From NCBI GenBank assembly GCA_003996215.1, contig QJPP01000843.1, positions 248,001-312,000 on the forward strand: a stretch of 64,000 bases of DNA, written 5' to 3'. This document shows, in pieces, positions 10,912 through 21,025 of this stretch (the stretch's first letter is position 1; each line of letters starts with the position of its first letter). The stretch comes from Jaltomata sinuosa. Taxonomy: Eukaryota > Streptophyta > Magnoliopsida > Solanales > Solanaceae. Under the pieces are notes generated by a model. That model saw nothing but the letters and a program-made list of their open reading frames with translations. It made no database searches and had not been told where the DNA came from. Made by a program: the position numbers and the translations under genes.

Positions 10912-11943
10912 ATGCCTCCCAGAAGGGCGAACACTTGGAATCAGCCAGCACCAGCAGCTCTCACAGACTCATTGAATGAAAAGTCATGTATGCTGAATTC
11001 AGGGCTTCATTTCAAGTACTTGATTAGGCCATGACCGCTAAGGTCAATCAGCAGGCGGTGGCACCAACTCCACCTCAGACTAATAATGTTGCAGCTAGAA
11101 TCTGGGACTTCACTCGGATGAACCCTTAAAAATTTCATGGGTCTAAATCAAAAGAGGATCCATAAGAGTTTCTTAATGATATCCAAAAGGTGACATATAT
11201 TATGGGTGTCACTCCAGTCTAGAGTACAGATTTGGACGCCTATCAGTTGAAGTGAGTGGCTTACACTTGGTATCAACAGTGGAAGGAGTCTCATTGTGTT
11301 CATGCATGTCCGGTGGATTGGAACCAGTTCAAGACTGCAGTTTTGGATAGGTTCTTCCCAATTGAACTCAGAGAAGCCAAGGTTCAGGAATTCATAAACT
11401 TGAAGCAGAATCATATGAGTGTGATGGAGTATGCACTCAAGTTCACACAGCTATTTAAGTATGTCCCAGTGATAATGGCTGACTCTAGAGCCCGCATGAG
11501 TAAGTTCGTATCGGGGGTGTCTGATGATGAGGTTAAGGAATGCAAGACTGCCATGTTATTTAAGGAAATGGACATCTCCAGGTTAGTTACTTATGCTCAG
11601 CAGATTGAGGAAGAGAAAATCAAAGAGAGGGGAGGAAATAGTAAGAGGGCTAGGACAGGTGATTTCAACTACTCTCAGCAGAGGTCAGAGGGTGGTAATT
11701 GCTCTCAATTCCATCAGCAAACTTCATCTCTAGATCTCTCTTCTGACAGTTCCCTAGTGCCTAAGTTCAGACAGGATCAACGGGATAGAGCGCCAGGCTC
11801 TAAGTCCAAAGGTATAGTTAGTAGTGGGCACCCATACTGTTTGTAAAAAGTGTGGTAAGAACCACCAGGGTGAGTGTATGGCAGGCAATAGTAATTGTTT
11901 TGGGTGTTGTAATCTAGGCCACAGGATGAAGGAGTGAACTATA
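10912..11943 (+). pseudogene. gag pseudogene of B1
   Basis: It begins MPPRRANTWNQPAPAALTDS, the usual Tekay gag start, then is broken by stops and a frameshift. From about 11256 a frame of 196 codons is open (WYQQWKESHCVH, LDRFFPIELREAKVQEFINL, VMEYALKFTQL), which is the retrotransposon gag domain. Two zinc knuckles follow: CKKCGKNHQGEC is intact; in the second, CFGCCNLGHRMKE is followed by TGA where the last Cys should be. Gag would form the virus-like particle. Confidence 0.85.
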
Positions 11944-12059
11944 AATTCTCAGAAGGGTAGGGATACTAGTTCGCAGATCAGGCCAGTTCTACAGAAGCTC
12001 CAGCGAGTCACCCGACTCCACAAGGTGCCTCATCCTGTACAGGTGGTGGTTGATGCCAT

Positions 12060-12480
12060 CATATGTTGTATGCCCTTAAGACTTGATTAGACCAGGAGGA
12101 CTCTCCCAATGTGGTCACGGGTACGTTACAAGTCTTCCATTTAGATATTTATGAATTGTTAGACCCAGGGGCTACACTTTCTTTTGTAACTCCTTATATA
12201 GCAGTAAACTTCGATGTCACTCCAAAAATCCTCCCAGAACCCTTCTCAGTCTCTACTCTAGTTGGTGACCCAGTTATAGCTAGATGGGTATACAGAAATT
12301 GCCCTATCACAGTTTCCCAGAAAGTCATCTCAGTCGATCTTGTAGAATTAGAAATGACTGACTTTGACATTATTCTAGGCATGGATTGGTTACATTCCTA
12401 TTATGCCTCAGTTGATTACAGAAAAAGTATCATTCGGTTTTAGTTTCCAAATGAGCCAGTCTTAGAATGGAAGGGTAGTA
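12060..12480 (+). pseudogene. Protease pseudogene of B1
   Basis: The frame from 12111 reads VTGTLQVFHLDIYELLDPGA, with the catalytic DPGAT motif intact, and then FVTPYIAVNFDV and DFDIILGMDWLHSYYASVDY, the flap and C-terminal blocks of chromovirus retropepsin. It ends at a TAG (about 12441) just after the family block. The frame is the same as the main gag frame upstream and the start of RT downstream, so this stretch was part of one polyprotein. Confidence 0.85.
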
Positions 12481-12485
12481 CCTTA

Positions 12486-13980
12486 GTGCTTATTGGTCGA
12501 TTCATCTCTTACTTTATGGCCAAAAAAATAATTTCCAAAGCGTATATTTATCATATTTTTTGGGTTAAGGATTCAAACTCCGAAACACCAACTCTTGAGT
12601 TAGTACCAGTGGTGAATAAATTCCCAGAAGTGTTTCCAAAAGATCTTCCCAGAGTTCCTCTCGAACATGAAATCAACTTCGGAATAGATATCCTTTCAAA
12701 TACCTAGCCTATTTCGATTCCTCCTTACAGAATGGCTCCAGCTGAGCTTAATGAATTGAAAGGACAATGAAAGACCTTCTAGATAAGGGCTTCATCAGAC
12801 CTATCATCTCTCCATGGGGTGCTCCAGTGCTCTTCATGCCTAAGAAAGACAGTTCTCTCAAGATGTGCATCGACTAACATCAGTTGAACAAAGTCACAAT
12901 CAAGAACAAATATCCCATCCACAGGATTGATGACTTGTTCGACCAGCTTCAGGGTGCTAGTTGCTTCTCTATGATAGACCTCAGATCCGGCTATCATCAC
13001 CTTAGAGTCAAAGATAGTTACATCCCGAAGACAGCCTTCAGGACTTGGTATGGTCACTATGAATTTGTAGTTATGTCTTTTGGACTAACCAATGCACCTA
13101 CAACTTTCATGGACTTAATGAACAGGGTGTTCAGATAGTATTTGGACTTGTTCATCATTATTTTCATTGATGTTATCCTTGTTTATTCTTGAAATAAGGA
13201 GAATCATGCAAATCATCTTAGGGTCATTCTGCAGACTCTCAAAGACTTCCAGTTATTTTCCAAGTTTAGTAAGTGTGAGTTCTGGTTGAAATTAATTGTT
13301 TTTCTTGATCATGTGGTGTATAGTGAAGGCATCCGAGTGGAATCCCAGAAGATTGAGACAGTAAAGAACTGGACCATACCCATCTCTCCGATTGATATCA
13401 GAAGTTTCTTGGGTTTGGCCGGTCACTATAAGAGGTTTGTTGAAGGATTTACATCCATAGCTTCCCCATTGACCAAGTTGACTCAGAAGAAGGTCAAGTT
13501 TTAGTGGCTAGATGAGTGTGAGAAAAGCTTTTTAGAACTGAATACCAGGTTGATTACAACTCCCATTTTGACTCTACTAGAGGGTTCAGACGGCTACGTG
13601 GTTTATTACGAAGCATCCAGGGTCCGCTTGGGTTTTGTTTTAATGTAACAGGGTAATGTCATAGCTTATGCTTCTAGACAGCTTAAGGTCCATGAGAAGA
13701 ACTACCCGACTCATGACCTCGAGCTTGCAGCTGTTGTGTTTGCCCTAAAGTTTTGGAGACACTACTTTTATAGTGTTCATGGTGATGTGTTTACAGATCA
13801 TAAGAGCCTCCACTATGTGTTCACGCAGAAAGAGTTGAATCTTCATCAGATAAGGTGGCTTGAGTTCCTCAAAGACTATGATATGAATGTGCTCTACCAT
13901 CTGGGTAAGGCCAATATAGTGGCTGATACTCTCAGGAGACTGTCCATGGGTAGTGTGGCACATATTGAGGAAAAAAGGAA
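12486..13980 (+). pseudogene. Reverse transcriptase and RNase H pseudogene of B1
   Basis: RT blocks in order are PEVFPKDLPRVPLEHEINFG, a stop at 12705-12707, YRMAPAEL, a frameshift near 12768, then WGAPVLFMPKKDSS, NKVTIKNKYPIHRIDDLFDQ, CFSMIDLRSGYHHLRVKD and MSFGLTNAPTTFMDLMNRVF. The catalytic FIDD reads FIDV (about 13164-13175), which removes an essential Asp. RNase H follows (HEKNYPTHDLELAAVVF, TDHKSLHYVFTQKELN, YHLGKANIVADTL); its first catalytic Asp (CDAS) reads YEAS. RT would copy the RNA and RNase H would remove it; neither could work here. Confidence 0.88.
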
Positions 13981-14149
13981 AGAATTAGCCAAGGATGTTC
14001 ATTGGCTTGCTCGCTTAGGAGTTTGTCTCATGGACATGATAGATGGTGGTGTGATAGTCCAGAATGGGTCAGAATCTTCGTTGGTAGTGGAGGTTAAAGA
14101 GAAACAGGATAGTGATCCTATATTGCTTCAGTTGAAAGGTGTAGTTCAT

Positions 14150-15185
14150 CAGTAGAGAGTTGAGGTTTTATCCCAAGGGAGATATGGTGTGCTTCACTAC
14201 CGGGGTCATTTATATGTACCTAGTGTGGGTGAGTTGAGGAAGCAGATCCTTATTGAAGCCCATAATTCTAGATATTCAATACATCTCGGTGCCACTAAGA
14301 TGTAGCGTGATCTACGAGAATTCTATTAGTGGAATGGCATGAAGAAGGACATTGCAGATTTTGTGGTTAAGTGTCCCCATTGCCAGCAGGTTAAAGTAGA
14401 ATATCAGAAACTAGGAGGTGTGACTCAGGACATTAGCATTCCTACTTGGAAGTGGGAAATGATCAACATAGATTTCATTATGGGTTTACCTCATACTCGC
14501 AGACAGCACGACTCAATTTGGGTGATACTGGACAGAGTTACTAAGTCAGCTCACTTCTTCGCTATCAAAACTACAGATTCAACGGAGGAGTATGCCAATC
14601 TCTACTTAAGAAAGATAGTCAGGTTGTATGGGGTTCCCTTATATATCATCTTAGATAGGGGTCCTCAGTTTATATCTCATTTCTGGAGATCATTTCAGAA
14701 AAGTCTTGGTACTCAAGTGAATCCCAGTACAACATTCCACCTGTAGACGGATGGTCAGGCATATCATACCATTAAAACCCTAGAGGACATGTTGAGAGCT
14801 TGCGTGATTGATTTCAAGGGTAGTTAGGATAATCACCTACCTCTTATAGAGTTCGCCTATAATAACAGTTTCCACTCCAGTATTCATATGGCCCCATACG
14901 AGGCACTCTATGGGTATAGATGTTGGTCTCTGGTTGGTTGGTTTATAGGTGAAGCAGCCTTGGTTAGGCCAGATTCAATTCATGAGGTTATGGAAAAAGT
15001 TCAGCTCATCAGAGATAGATTGAAAATAGCTCAGAGTCGTCATAAGTCCTATGCAGATGTGAGGAGAAGGGACTTAGAGTTCGAGATCGATGATTGGGTC
15101 TTCCTCAAAGTGTCACCCATGAAAGGGGTGATGAGATTTGTCAAGAAAGGAATTCTCATCCCCAGGTATGTAGGTCCCTACAAAT
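14150..15185 (+). pseudogene. Integrase pseudogene of B1
   Basis: The HHCC zinc-binding domain is visible (HNSRYSIHLGATKM ... CPHCQQVK) but carries two stops. The core reads INIDFIMGLPHTRRQHDSIW and ILDRGPQFISHFWRSF, keeping both Asp residues of the DDE triad. The Glu motif GQAERT reads GQAYHT, so the third catalytic residue is lost. The tail (ADVRRRDLEFEIDDWVFLKV, SPMKGVMRF) matches the chromovirus GPY/F region up to a frameshift at about 15185. Confidence 0.87.
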
Positions 15186-15186
15186 G

Positions 15187-15512
15187 TTGAAAAGGATTGG
15201 TAATGTGGCTTATGAGTTAGAGTTGCCAGCAGAGCTAGCAGTGGTTCATCCAGTCTTTCACATTTCCTTGCTAAAGAAGTGTGTGGGTGATCCGGCATCG
15301 ATAGTGTCATTAAAGAGTGTGGCTGTGAAGGATAGCCTCACCTATGAGGAGGTTCTAGTTTAAATTCTTGATCGCTAGGTTTGTAGGTTGAGAAATAAGG
15401 AGGTCGCTTCAGTGAAGGTTTTTTGGAGAAATTAGTTCGTAGAGGGAGCTACTTGGGAAGTATAAGCAGCCATGATGGCCAAGTACCCTCACCTCTTTCC
15501 CTCTGATTGAGT
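15187..15512 (+). pseudogene. Chromodomain-like C-terminus of B1 pol
   Basis: VHPVFHISLLKKCVGDPASI is followed by LTYEEVLV, then LRNKEVASVKVFWRN and VEGATWEV ... KYPHLFPSD. This layout is the chromodomain tail of Tekay-type chromoviruses, thought to steer integration to modified histones. Stops replace codons at about 15361, 15376, 15433 and 15463. The equivalent segment in B3 is 40630-40920 on the reverse strand and is open. Confidence 0.78.
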
Positions 15513-15746
15513 TTCAGATTAAGGTAATAGTTCCTCTCCAGCTTCTCGGTTTACTCTCATGTACTTCAGCCTCAATATCATGTCCCCTCAACTATTCTTG
15601 CATTTCAGCATATTTGCATACTAATGCAACTTAGTTCAATTACACATCAGTTGCTAGTACTCGTTTGGTAGGGATTGCAGTTCCTTCCCTCCAAACTAGG
15701 CTTTCTAGTCTTCATTCGAGGACAAATGATCCCAAGGGGGAGACAT
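15513..15746 (+). promoter_or_regulatory. 3' untranslated end of B1 with AGGA hairpin and polypurine tract
   Basis: TCATTCG-AGGA-CAAATGA (15712-15729) is a 7-bp hairpin with one C:A mismatch, from a G to A change in the CpG of the 3' arm. CCCAAGGGGGAGACA, the polypurine tract, follows directly and ends at the 3' LTR start (15747). B3 carries the same hairpin with no mismatch. Confidence 0.8.
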
Positions 15747-17877
15747 TGGAACACCCCAAAACTACCAAGCCCGGACTTAGCTCAAAAAGACTGAAGAAAT
15801 TAATTTTTCCACTTGTCATTCATTCGACGAGTCAGATCCAGGAGACGTGTAACCATCCACGAGTTGTCGACTGGACTCGTGGAAATAACATCAGAGGCCA
15901 GTCCCTCTGAAGTTCAATTCACGACCCAAGATCATGGACCGTAGAAGTTTCCATGGACCATAGATACCATCAATAAAACCTTCCCTACAGGAGATTCCCA
16001 AGATCCACGAGTGGGATCCATGAACCGTGGAAGTTTCCATGAGTCATGAACCACACTCGTGGAACCCATATCCCGCAGCCCAAACTTCTTGTACTAAGAA
16101 CCATGAGAGGGTTCCATGAACCGTGGAAGGTTCCACATGTCGTGAACCCAAGTCATGGGACTCAGACCCACAGCCTGACGAAAAGGTCCAGGAACCACGA
16201 CAGGGTTTCACGAGCCATGAAAGTTTCCACGAGTCGTGGAAACCATCTGTGGAACCTGAGTCGTGAATTTTTAGCAGTTTTCTTTTAAATTTTCTAGGGG
16301 CATTCAAGACTTCTCCTACCTCTTTTAATGCCTAAGCTACGATGTTTTGGTCATTCTAAGCCTAGTTTATTAGTCAAAAACTACCTAAAGCATCTATTCT
16401 CCTTAAATCATCAAACTTAGAAAGAAAAGAAGAAAAAAAAGTGACAGTTTTCTCTCAAGAACAAGCAGGAGGTCTTCTTCAAGATCATCCCTAAACCCAA
16501 AGATTTCCTCCATAGTTTTTCTCCAGGTATGTGGGATTTCTCTAGTGGGTTCCTTTCACCCATTAGTTCCCTAAAATTCAGTCAGAATTTCAGTTCTCCA
16601 TGAAATATTCAGACCTAGGGTTCTTAAATCTTAGGGATTCCTTTCAATTCAGATGCTATTGTTTAAATGATATTTATTTCATGTTTCTTGGAGAATTAGC
16701 ATAGTCATATGTACAGAACTGAGTAACTATCTTGTCTTAAATTCAGTATGCATAACCTATACTTCCTAGGTAGATAATTCAGACAATCATACTTCATAAT
16801 TAGAATGCCATAAGTTTCAGTATATGTATTGTTGCATTCTCAGACGATTATCAGTATTTTGAGTTATCCAGTATTTTAACTTGCAATTTAGTGCATATGT
16901 ATTCAGTTGGGAGTAGACTTAGAATCGAGAGGATGAAGGGATGAAGGCTCACCTGCCAGTTTAGGCTGAGACCTTTAGTAGCAGTCTCTGAGTCCCAGAA
17001 CGACGGCACCACTGTAGGTTCTAAAGGGGTCACCCATGAGATTAGTCTTGACACCCTTGTCCCTTGTGGGCATCATTTTAGTGGATCCATGTTAGCTTTG
17101 TTCGTACCCTTGGCAAGGTATGCACACCCTTTCATCTAGGGTCACAGGTTGGCCGCATAGTTAGCTCAGCTTGGGGTATGTTGGTTAAATAATATCTCCC
17201 ACAGTCAAAATTATATTTCATTGACCATGTACTCAGTATCTATTTTAGTTATTCAGCTCAGCATATTAAATGTTCATGCTAGTACTTTGTCATTGCATCC
17301 AGCTTACTATTTAGTTTTTGCTTCAGTATGTATATTCCCTGTTCAGTTGTTATGTGGTCCAGTTTAGCACATATCACGCATGCTCAGTACATTTGAAGTA
17401 CTGATGCATACTTTTGTGCTACATCATTTTTTGATGTAGGTTCAGGCACATAGCATCTAGACCGCTCTTAGATCGACTTACAAACCTCACTCAGTAGCTT
17501 CATTGGTGAGTCATCATAGTTCGAGGACGATAGACATGCTTTTACCTTTCAGTCTTTATATTTCAATTTCAGATTAGTAGTGTTAGCTGGGGGCATGTCC
17601 CAGCAACTCATATAAGTTAAAGGCTTTCAGACATAGACTAAATTCAGCTATGGAGTTGTTAGTGTGATTTTCAGTCATCATTATACTCTATATATATTTT
17701 TATTTCCAGACATGTTTTGTGCTCTTTCCCACTTCAGTTATTAAATTTTTTTCAGCTTTCACATAGTATATGTTTTTAACTGAAATTGTCTAGATATGCT
17801 AGACCATGGGTTAGCTTGGTGTCACTTGTGACACTAATTACTGTGTTATGTCTAGGGGGTAGCCTCGGTGTCTGTCA
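15747..17877 (+). repeat. B1 3' LTR
   Basis: It starts TGGAACACCCC and ends GGTGTCTGTCA before the TTCTT duplication, and is collinear with 8581-10690 throughout. The CCACGAG/CTCGTGG word cluster spans about 15835-16265. Confidence 0.9.
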
Positions 17878-18042
17878 TTCTTCCCCTCTATGTTTCTGCT
17901 GGTTACTATTGCAAGTGCAGTCCTACGGCCTTAATCGCGACTGTGATGGTCTACCTCGCTGGTCATCATAACCGCGAGGGTCCCTTCACGTGATCATGAT
18001 GAAGGGCCAGTGGACCTAACCTCCTTTGCTCTACATGATTGC
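17878..18042 (+). repeat. D1 5' LTR, segment 2
   Basis: About 165 bases of D LTR between B1 and C1, beginning with the TTCTT duplication and ending with ATTGC, the C1 target duplication (18038-18042). It contains D-type words: AATCGCGACTGTGATGG, CCGCGAGGGTCCCTTCACG and ATCATGATGAAGGGCC. Confidence 0.85.
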
Positions 18043-19326
18043 TGATAACGCCCAAACTACACCTCAAATTAATGAAGCGTAAGCGGTCGTAGTCAAATAT
18101 AGAACCCAACAAAGGTTGGGGTCGAATCCCACAGAGAATATGGTGAGAATTAAGTCTTTAGTGAATTAAGTGACTAGTTGTCAATAGTTTCCGGTAAATA
18201 GGGGGGGTTTTGTGATCAATATTTGTAAACAAAACAAACACTTAACGTATGAATGATAATCAATAGGGGAGAGAGAACTAGGGAAGTGTTTACCATGGCG
18301 TTAGTAACAAAGTCGATTCTAGGCTTAACGGGGTTCTTTCTATATGCGTGTCACGATGCGATTGAATTAATTATATCGTCTAAACGTTTCTCAACCAAAT
18401 AGACAAATTTACTTTTCAATTCTCTCGAACTTGAAAAGGTGTGCTTTTAGATTCCAATCCTAAACATCAAGTAGATTAATCTAGTTACAACATTAATCAT
18501 AAGACGAGAGTTAGTAGTCTCGAATCCTCGTCGTTAATCAAGTATCCCGATTTTAATCTCTTTACTCAAGCAAATTAAACCTAGGCATGTTCTAATGTTT
18601 GCAACCACTAGAAAACGTTACATAACGAATGATTAACAACGTGACAACATACATATTTAACTCGTCGCTACCCGGAATCTATATTGCTACTTTTGCCATG
18701 GCTCCCACAACCCTAGTTGTGGGAGGTTTAGTTAATCATGCTATAAAGAAAAGAGAAGAGAATTGTATTCATAATAAAGAGAAGGAATTCTTACAATATA
18801 ATGAAAACCAATCTTCAATTATTCCAAGAACAAGAAAAACCAAGATCCCAAGAACAAATCAAGAACACGAATTCAAGAAGTGTAAAACGTGTTTCTTGAT
18901 CTCCAAGTCTCTCCTAAAACTATTGGGAGAACTATATTAAAAATCTTGGTTAATAAAATAAACCTACATAGGGTATTTATAGGAGTCTAGGAAATAAATC
19001 CCAAAAACGTCCGGATTCCGCGTAGCGGACTGCCCAGGTGTGACGGCCAGGCTGACGGACCGTCACTGGCTTGACGGACCGTCGCCTGGACCGTCACCCT
19101 TATACAGTGCAAGGCCACCACTTGACGGTCACATGTGACGGACCGTCACTCAGGCCGTCACTCTTAGGCAGAATGTCGTTTTTTGCGTATTTCCTTCCGT
19201 TTCCATGTTTGTCTCCATTTCCTGAAAATACAACATAAAAACATCAAAAACGACAACGGTTGCTTGAAAACGTACGATTGTTCTAAGTTAAAGGAGTCAA
19301 AAGTGCCGTAAAATGGCGGCACATCA
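18043..19326 (-). repeat. C1 3' LTR
   Basis: On the reverse strand it begins TGATGTGCCGCCATTTTACG and ends GAGGTGTAGTTTGGGCGTTA TCA. Words of the form TGACGGACCGTCA lie at about 19033-19168, directly upstream (reverse strand) of CTATAAATAC (18973-18982), a good TATA box. This copy has 7 bases fewer in the word cluster than the 5' LTR. Confidence 0.92.
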
Positions 19327-19362
19327 ACACCCTCAACTTAAGACGTTCGCTTGTCCTCAAGC
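19327..19362 (-). promoter_or_regulatory. AGGA-loop hairpin and polypurine tract (C1)
   Basis: On the reverse strand GCTTG-AGGA-CAAGC (19349-19362) is followed by GAACGTCTTAAGTTGAGGGTGT and the LTR start. C2 has the same arrangement at 47759-47794. Confidence 0.8.
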
Positions 19363-20760
19363 AACATGACACAAAACAATAATACGATGACTCAACTAAG
19401 AAAACAAACTCGTGTCTCTAGCAACTCATGGTCATTCATTAGTTCATTAAATCAAGCACCCTTGTAGTACACAAATGTACGAAACACTAACTTGCATGGA
19501 TCCAAACATGTCATTCCGATATGATAGAACATTCTACTTACACACGCGCAGCTATCCTAACAGTCAATAGACAATACAGACATCTTTGTGCCCTCACCAC
19601 AAAGAGATCCCACACACAAGATTTGGGACTAGGTAAGCGCTCACACTCACAAACGATTTCAAACAATGCACATGCGATACCATAGGCTTGCCCTTACTAT
19701 TCTATTTTAGTTCTTCAGAAAGCCGCTCAGGATCAGTACAGGACTTGTTTAGGCTTGTAATGAGGCTTCGGGTGCAGGTAGGATACACTTAGGGGTTAGT
19801 GACTAAGCCCTCCTTGGAACCACCGACGTCTTATTACCACATACTTTACTTTGTCCATCCGTATTCACCTTTTTATTTCCTTCTCTCTAGCTATAGGTGC
19901 GACCTCTTTATTTTGACAATTCTTTTTGTTACTTTTTCGATCTTTTTCACTTCTTTTTATTTTTCTTTTCTTAGGCACACACCCGAATTTTCATTCTATT
20001 CACAACCAATCTTCTCCATCCTCTTTTTCTCATCATTCACCTCTGTAGTAGCCACCCTCAACTTAAGATGTTTGCCTGCGTTGAGGTGCACAATGTCCAT
20101 GTCAGGACCAGGGCCAAAACAGGGTTTATCTCTATAGTAGCCACCCTCAACTTAGGTTGATTTCCTGCGTTGAGGTGCACGGTGTCCAAGGAAGGACCAG
20201 GGCCAAAATAGGGATTCAAAGTTAAACGGGAACGATGACAGGTTATTGAAAGAATAAGGTCAATTATGGCTCAAACAGGGATCAAGGGATTATTTATATT
20301 TGGACGGTCTTTTAGGTTAAGTGGACTGCACACAAAAAGGGCCTGTGATCCTTTCCTAAGCAACCAAACTTCGAACTTAACAAAATAGACCGGGCAAGTT
20401 CTAGATGCATGCACAGAGTAAGAATTTATAACAATAATCTCACACACTCTTGGCACCAAGAAACTATACCGCTACCGACTATCAAACAACCGCTCGGCTT
20501 AAGCATACTTATTCTAATCATAATCACACAATGACATTCAAGGATCCATACATTCAATGTTTCAACATAGGTACAAAACCAGTTTTTTTTTTAAAGGGGC
20601 TCCTTTTAGTCAAGAAAAAACGCCATGCTCATCACTATAGACACTAAAAAACAAAAATTTAAAAATACAACCTCAACATGCCGATTCTACAAGATAGCAC
20701 ACCGGAGGGAAAAGAAACATGGCAACAAAAACCCTCGGTGGTGACTCACAGGTTTCCCCA
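19363..20760 (-). other. Non-coding 3' UTR of C1 with an 89-base tandem duplication
   Basis: Collinear with the C2 3' UTR (46450-47758). Two imperfect copies with an 89-base period lie at about 20044-20132 and 20133-20220, each containing the polypurine-like CTTAAGTTGAGGGTGGC type sequence and GGCCCTGGTCC. C2 has only one copy, so the duplication is specific to C1 or its subfamily. No ORF with family resemblance is seen. Confidence 0.7.
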
Positions 20761-20798
20761 CACCCTCAACTTAGACTCATGCATTGTCCCCAATGCAT
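20761..20798 (-). promoter_or_regulatory. Internal hairpin plus polypurine-like module (C1)
   Basis: On the reverse strand ATGCATTG-GGGA-CAATGCAT (20779-20798) is a perfect 8-bp stem. It is followed by GAGTCTAAGTTGAGGGTGTG, almost a copy of the true polypurine tract at 19327. The C2 counterpart (46411-46430) pairs ATGCATTA with TAATGCAT, a compensatory G:C to A:T change. Confidence 0.72.
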
Positions 20799-21025
20799 CC
20801 ATATGAAAGCTAAAAACCTGTGAGAGAAAGGAATACCTGTGAAGTCGATGTGACTCAGATTCTAGAATGATGTTAGAGACCGCCAGGGTCTCCAAAATAG
20901 GAGAACTCGATGGAGTGTGTGCACGTGACAACCTCATGTTGCATTTCAGCTTCTTCGTTCATCGGCTCCGCAGCTAGTCGTGCCAACTTCTTCGCTCTTT
21001 CTTTGCAGGTTCTCTTGCGGTGTTT

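Larger units (their letters stand above)
8581..17877 (+). mobile_element. Tekay-type chromovirus B1, complete with target duplication
   Basis: A full-length 9.3-kb element with 5' LTR 8581-10690, primer site, gag, protease, RT, RNase H, integrase, chromodomain, polypurine tract and 3' LTR 15747-17877. The 5-base target duplication TTCTT (8576-8580 and 17878-17882) is exact, and the host D sequence rejoins as GAGATTTCTTCCCCTC, like the uninterrupted D1 3' LTR near 33351. Over a sampled 230-base stretch I count by eye roughly 25-30 differences between the LTRs, so the insertion is old. All enzymes carry disabling changes. Confidence 0.93.

Noticed and set aside
17878..17882. B1 and B2 as two independent insertions into a preferred site
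   Set aside because: Possible, but an exact shared base and shared D context favour duplication; kept as the alternative in the finding.
18629..18940. 103-codon ORF in the C1 LTR, repeated at 24144-24455 and inverted at 48446-48748
   Set aside because: It lies inside the LTR, downstream of the TATA box on the antisense strand, and the two C1 copies share it only because LTRs are identical. No domain is seen.
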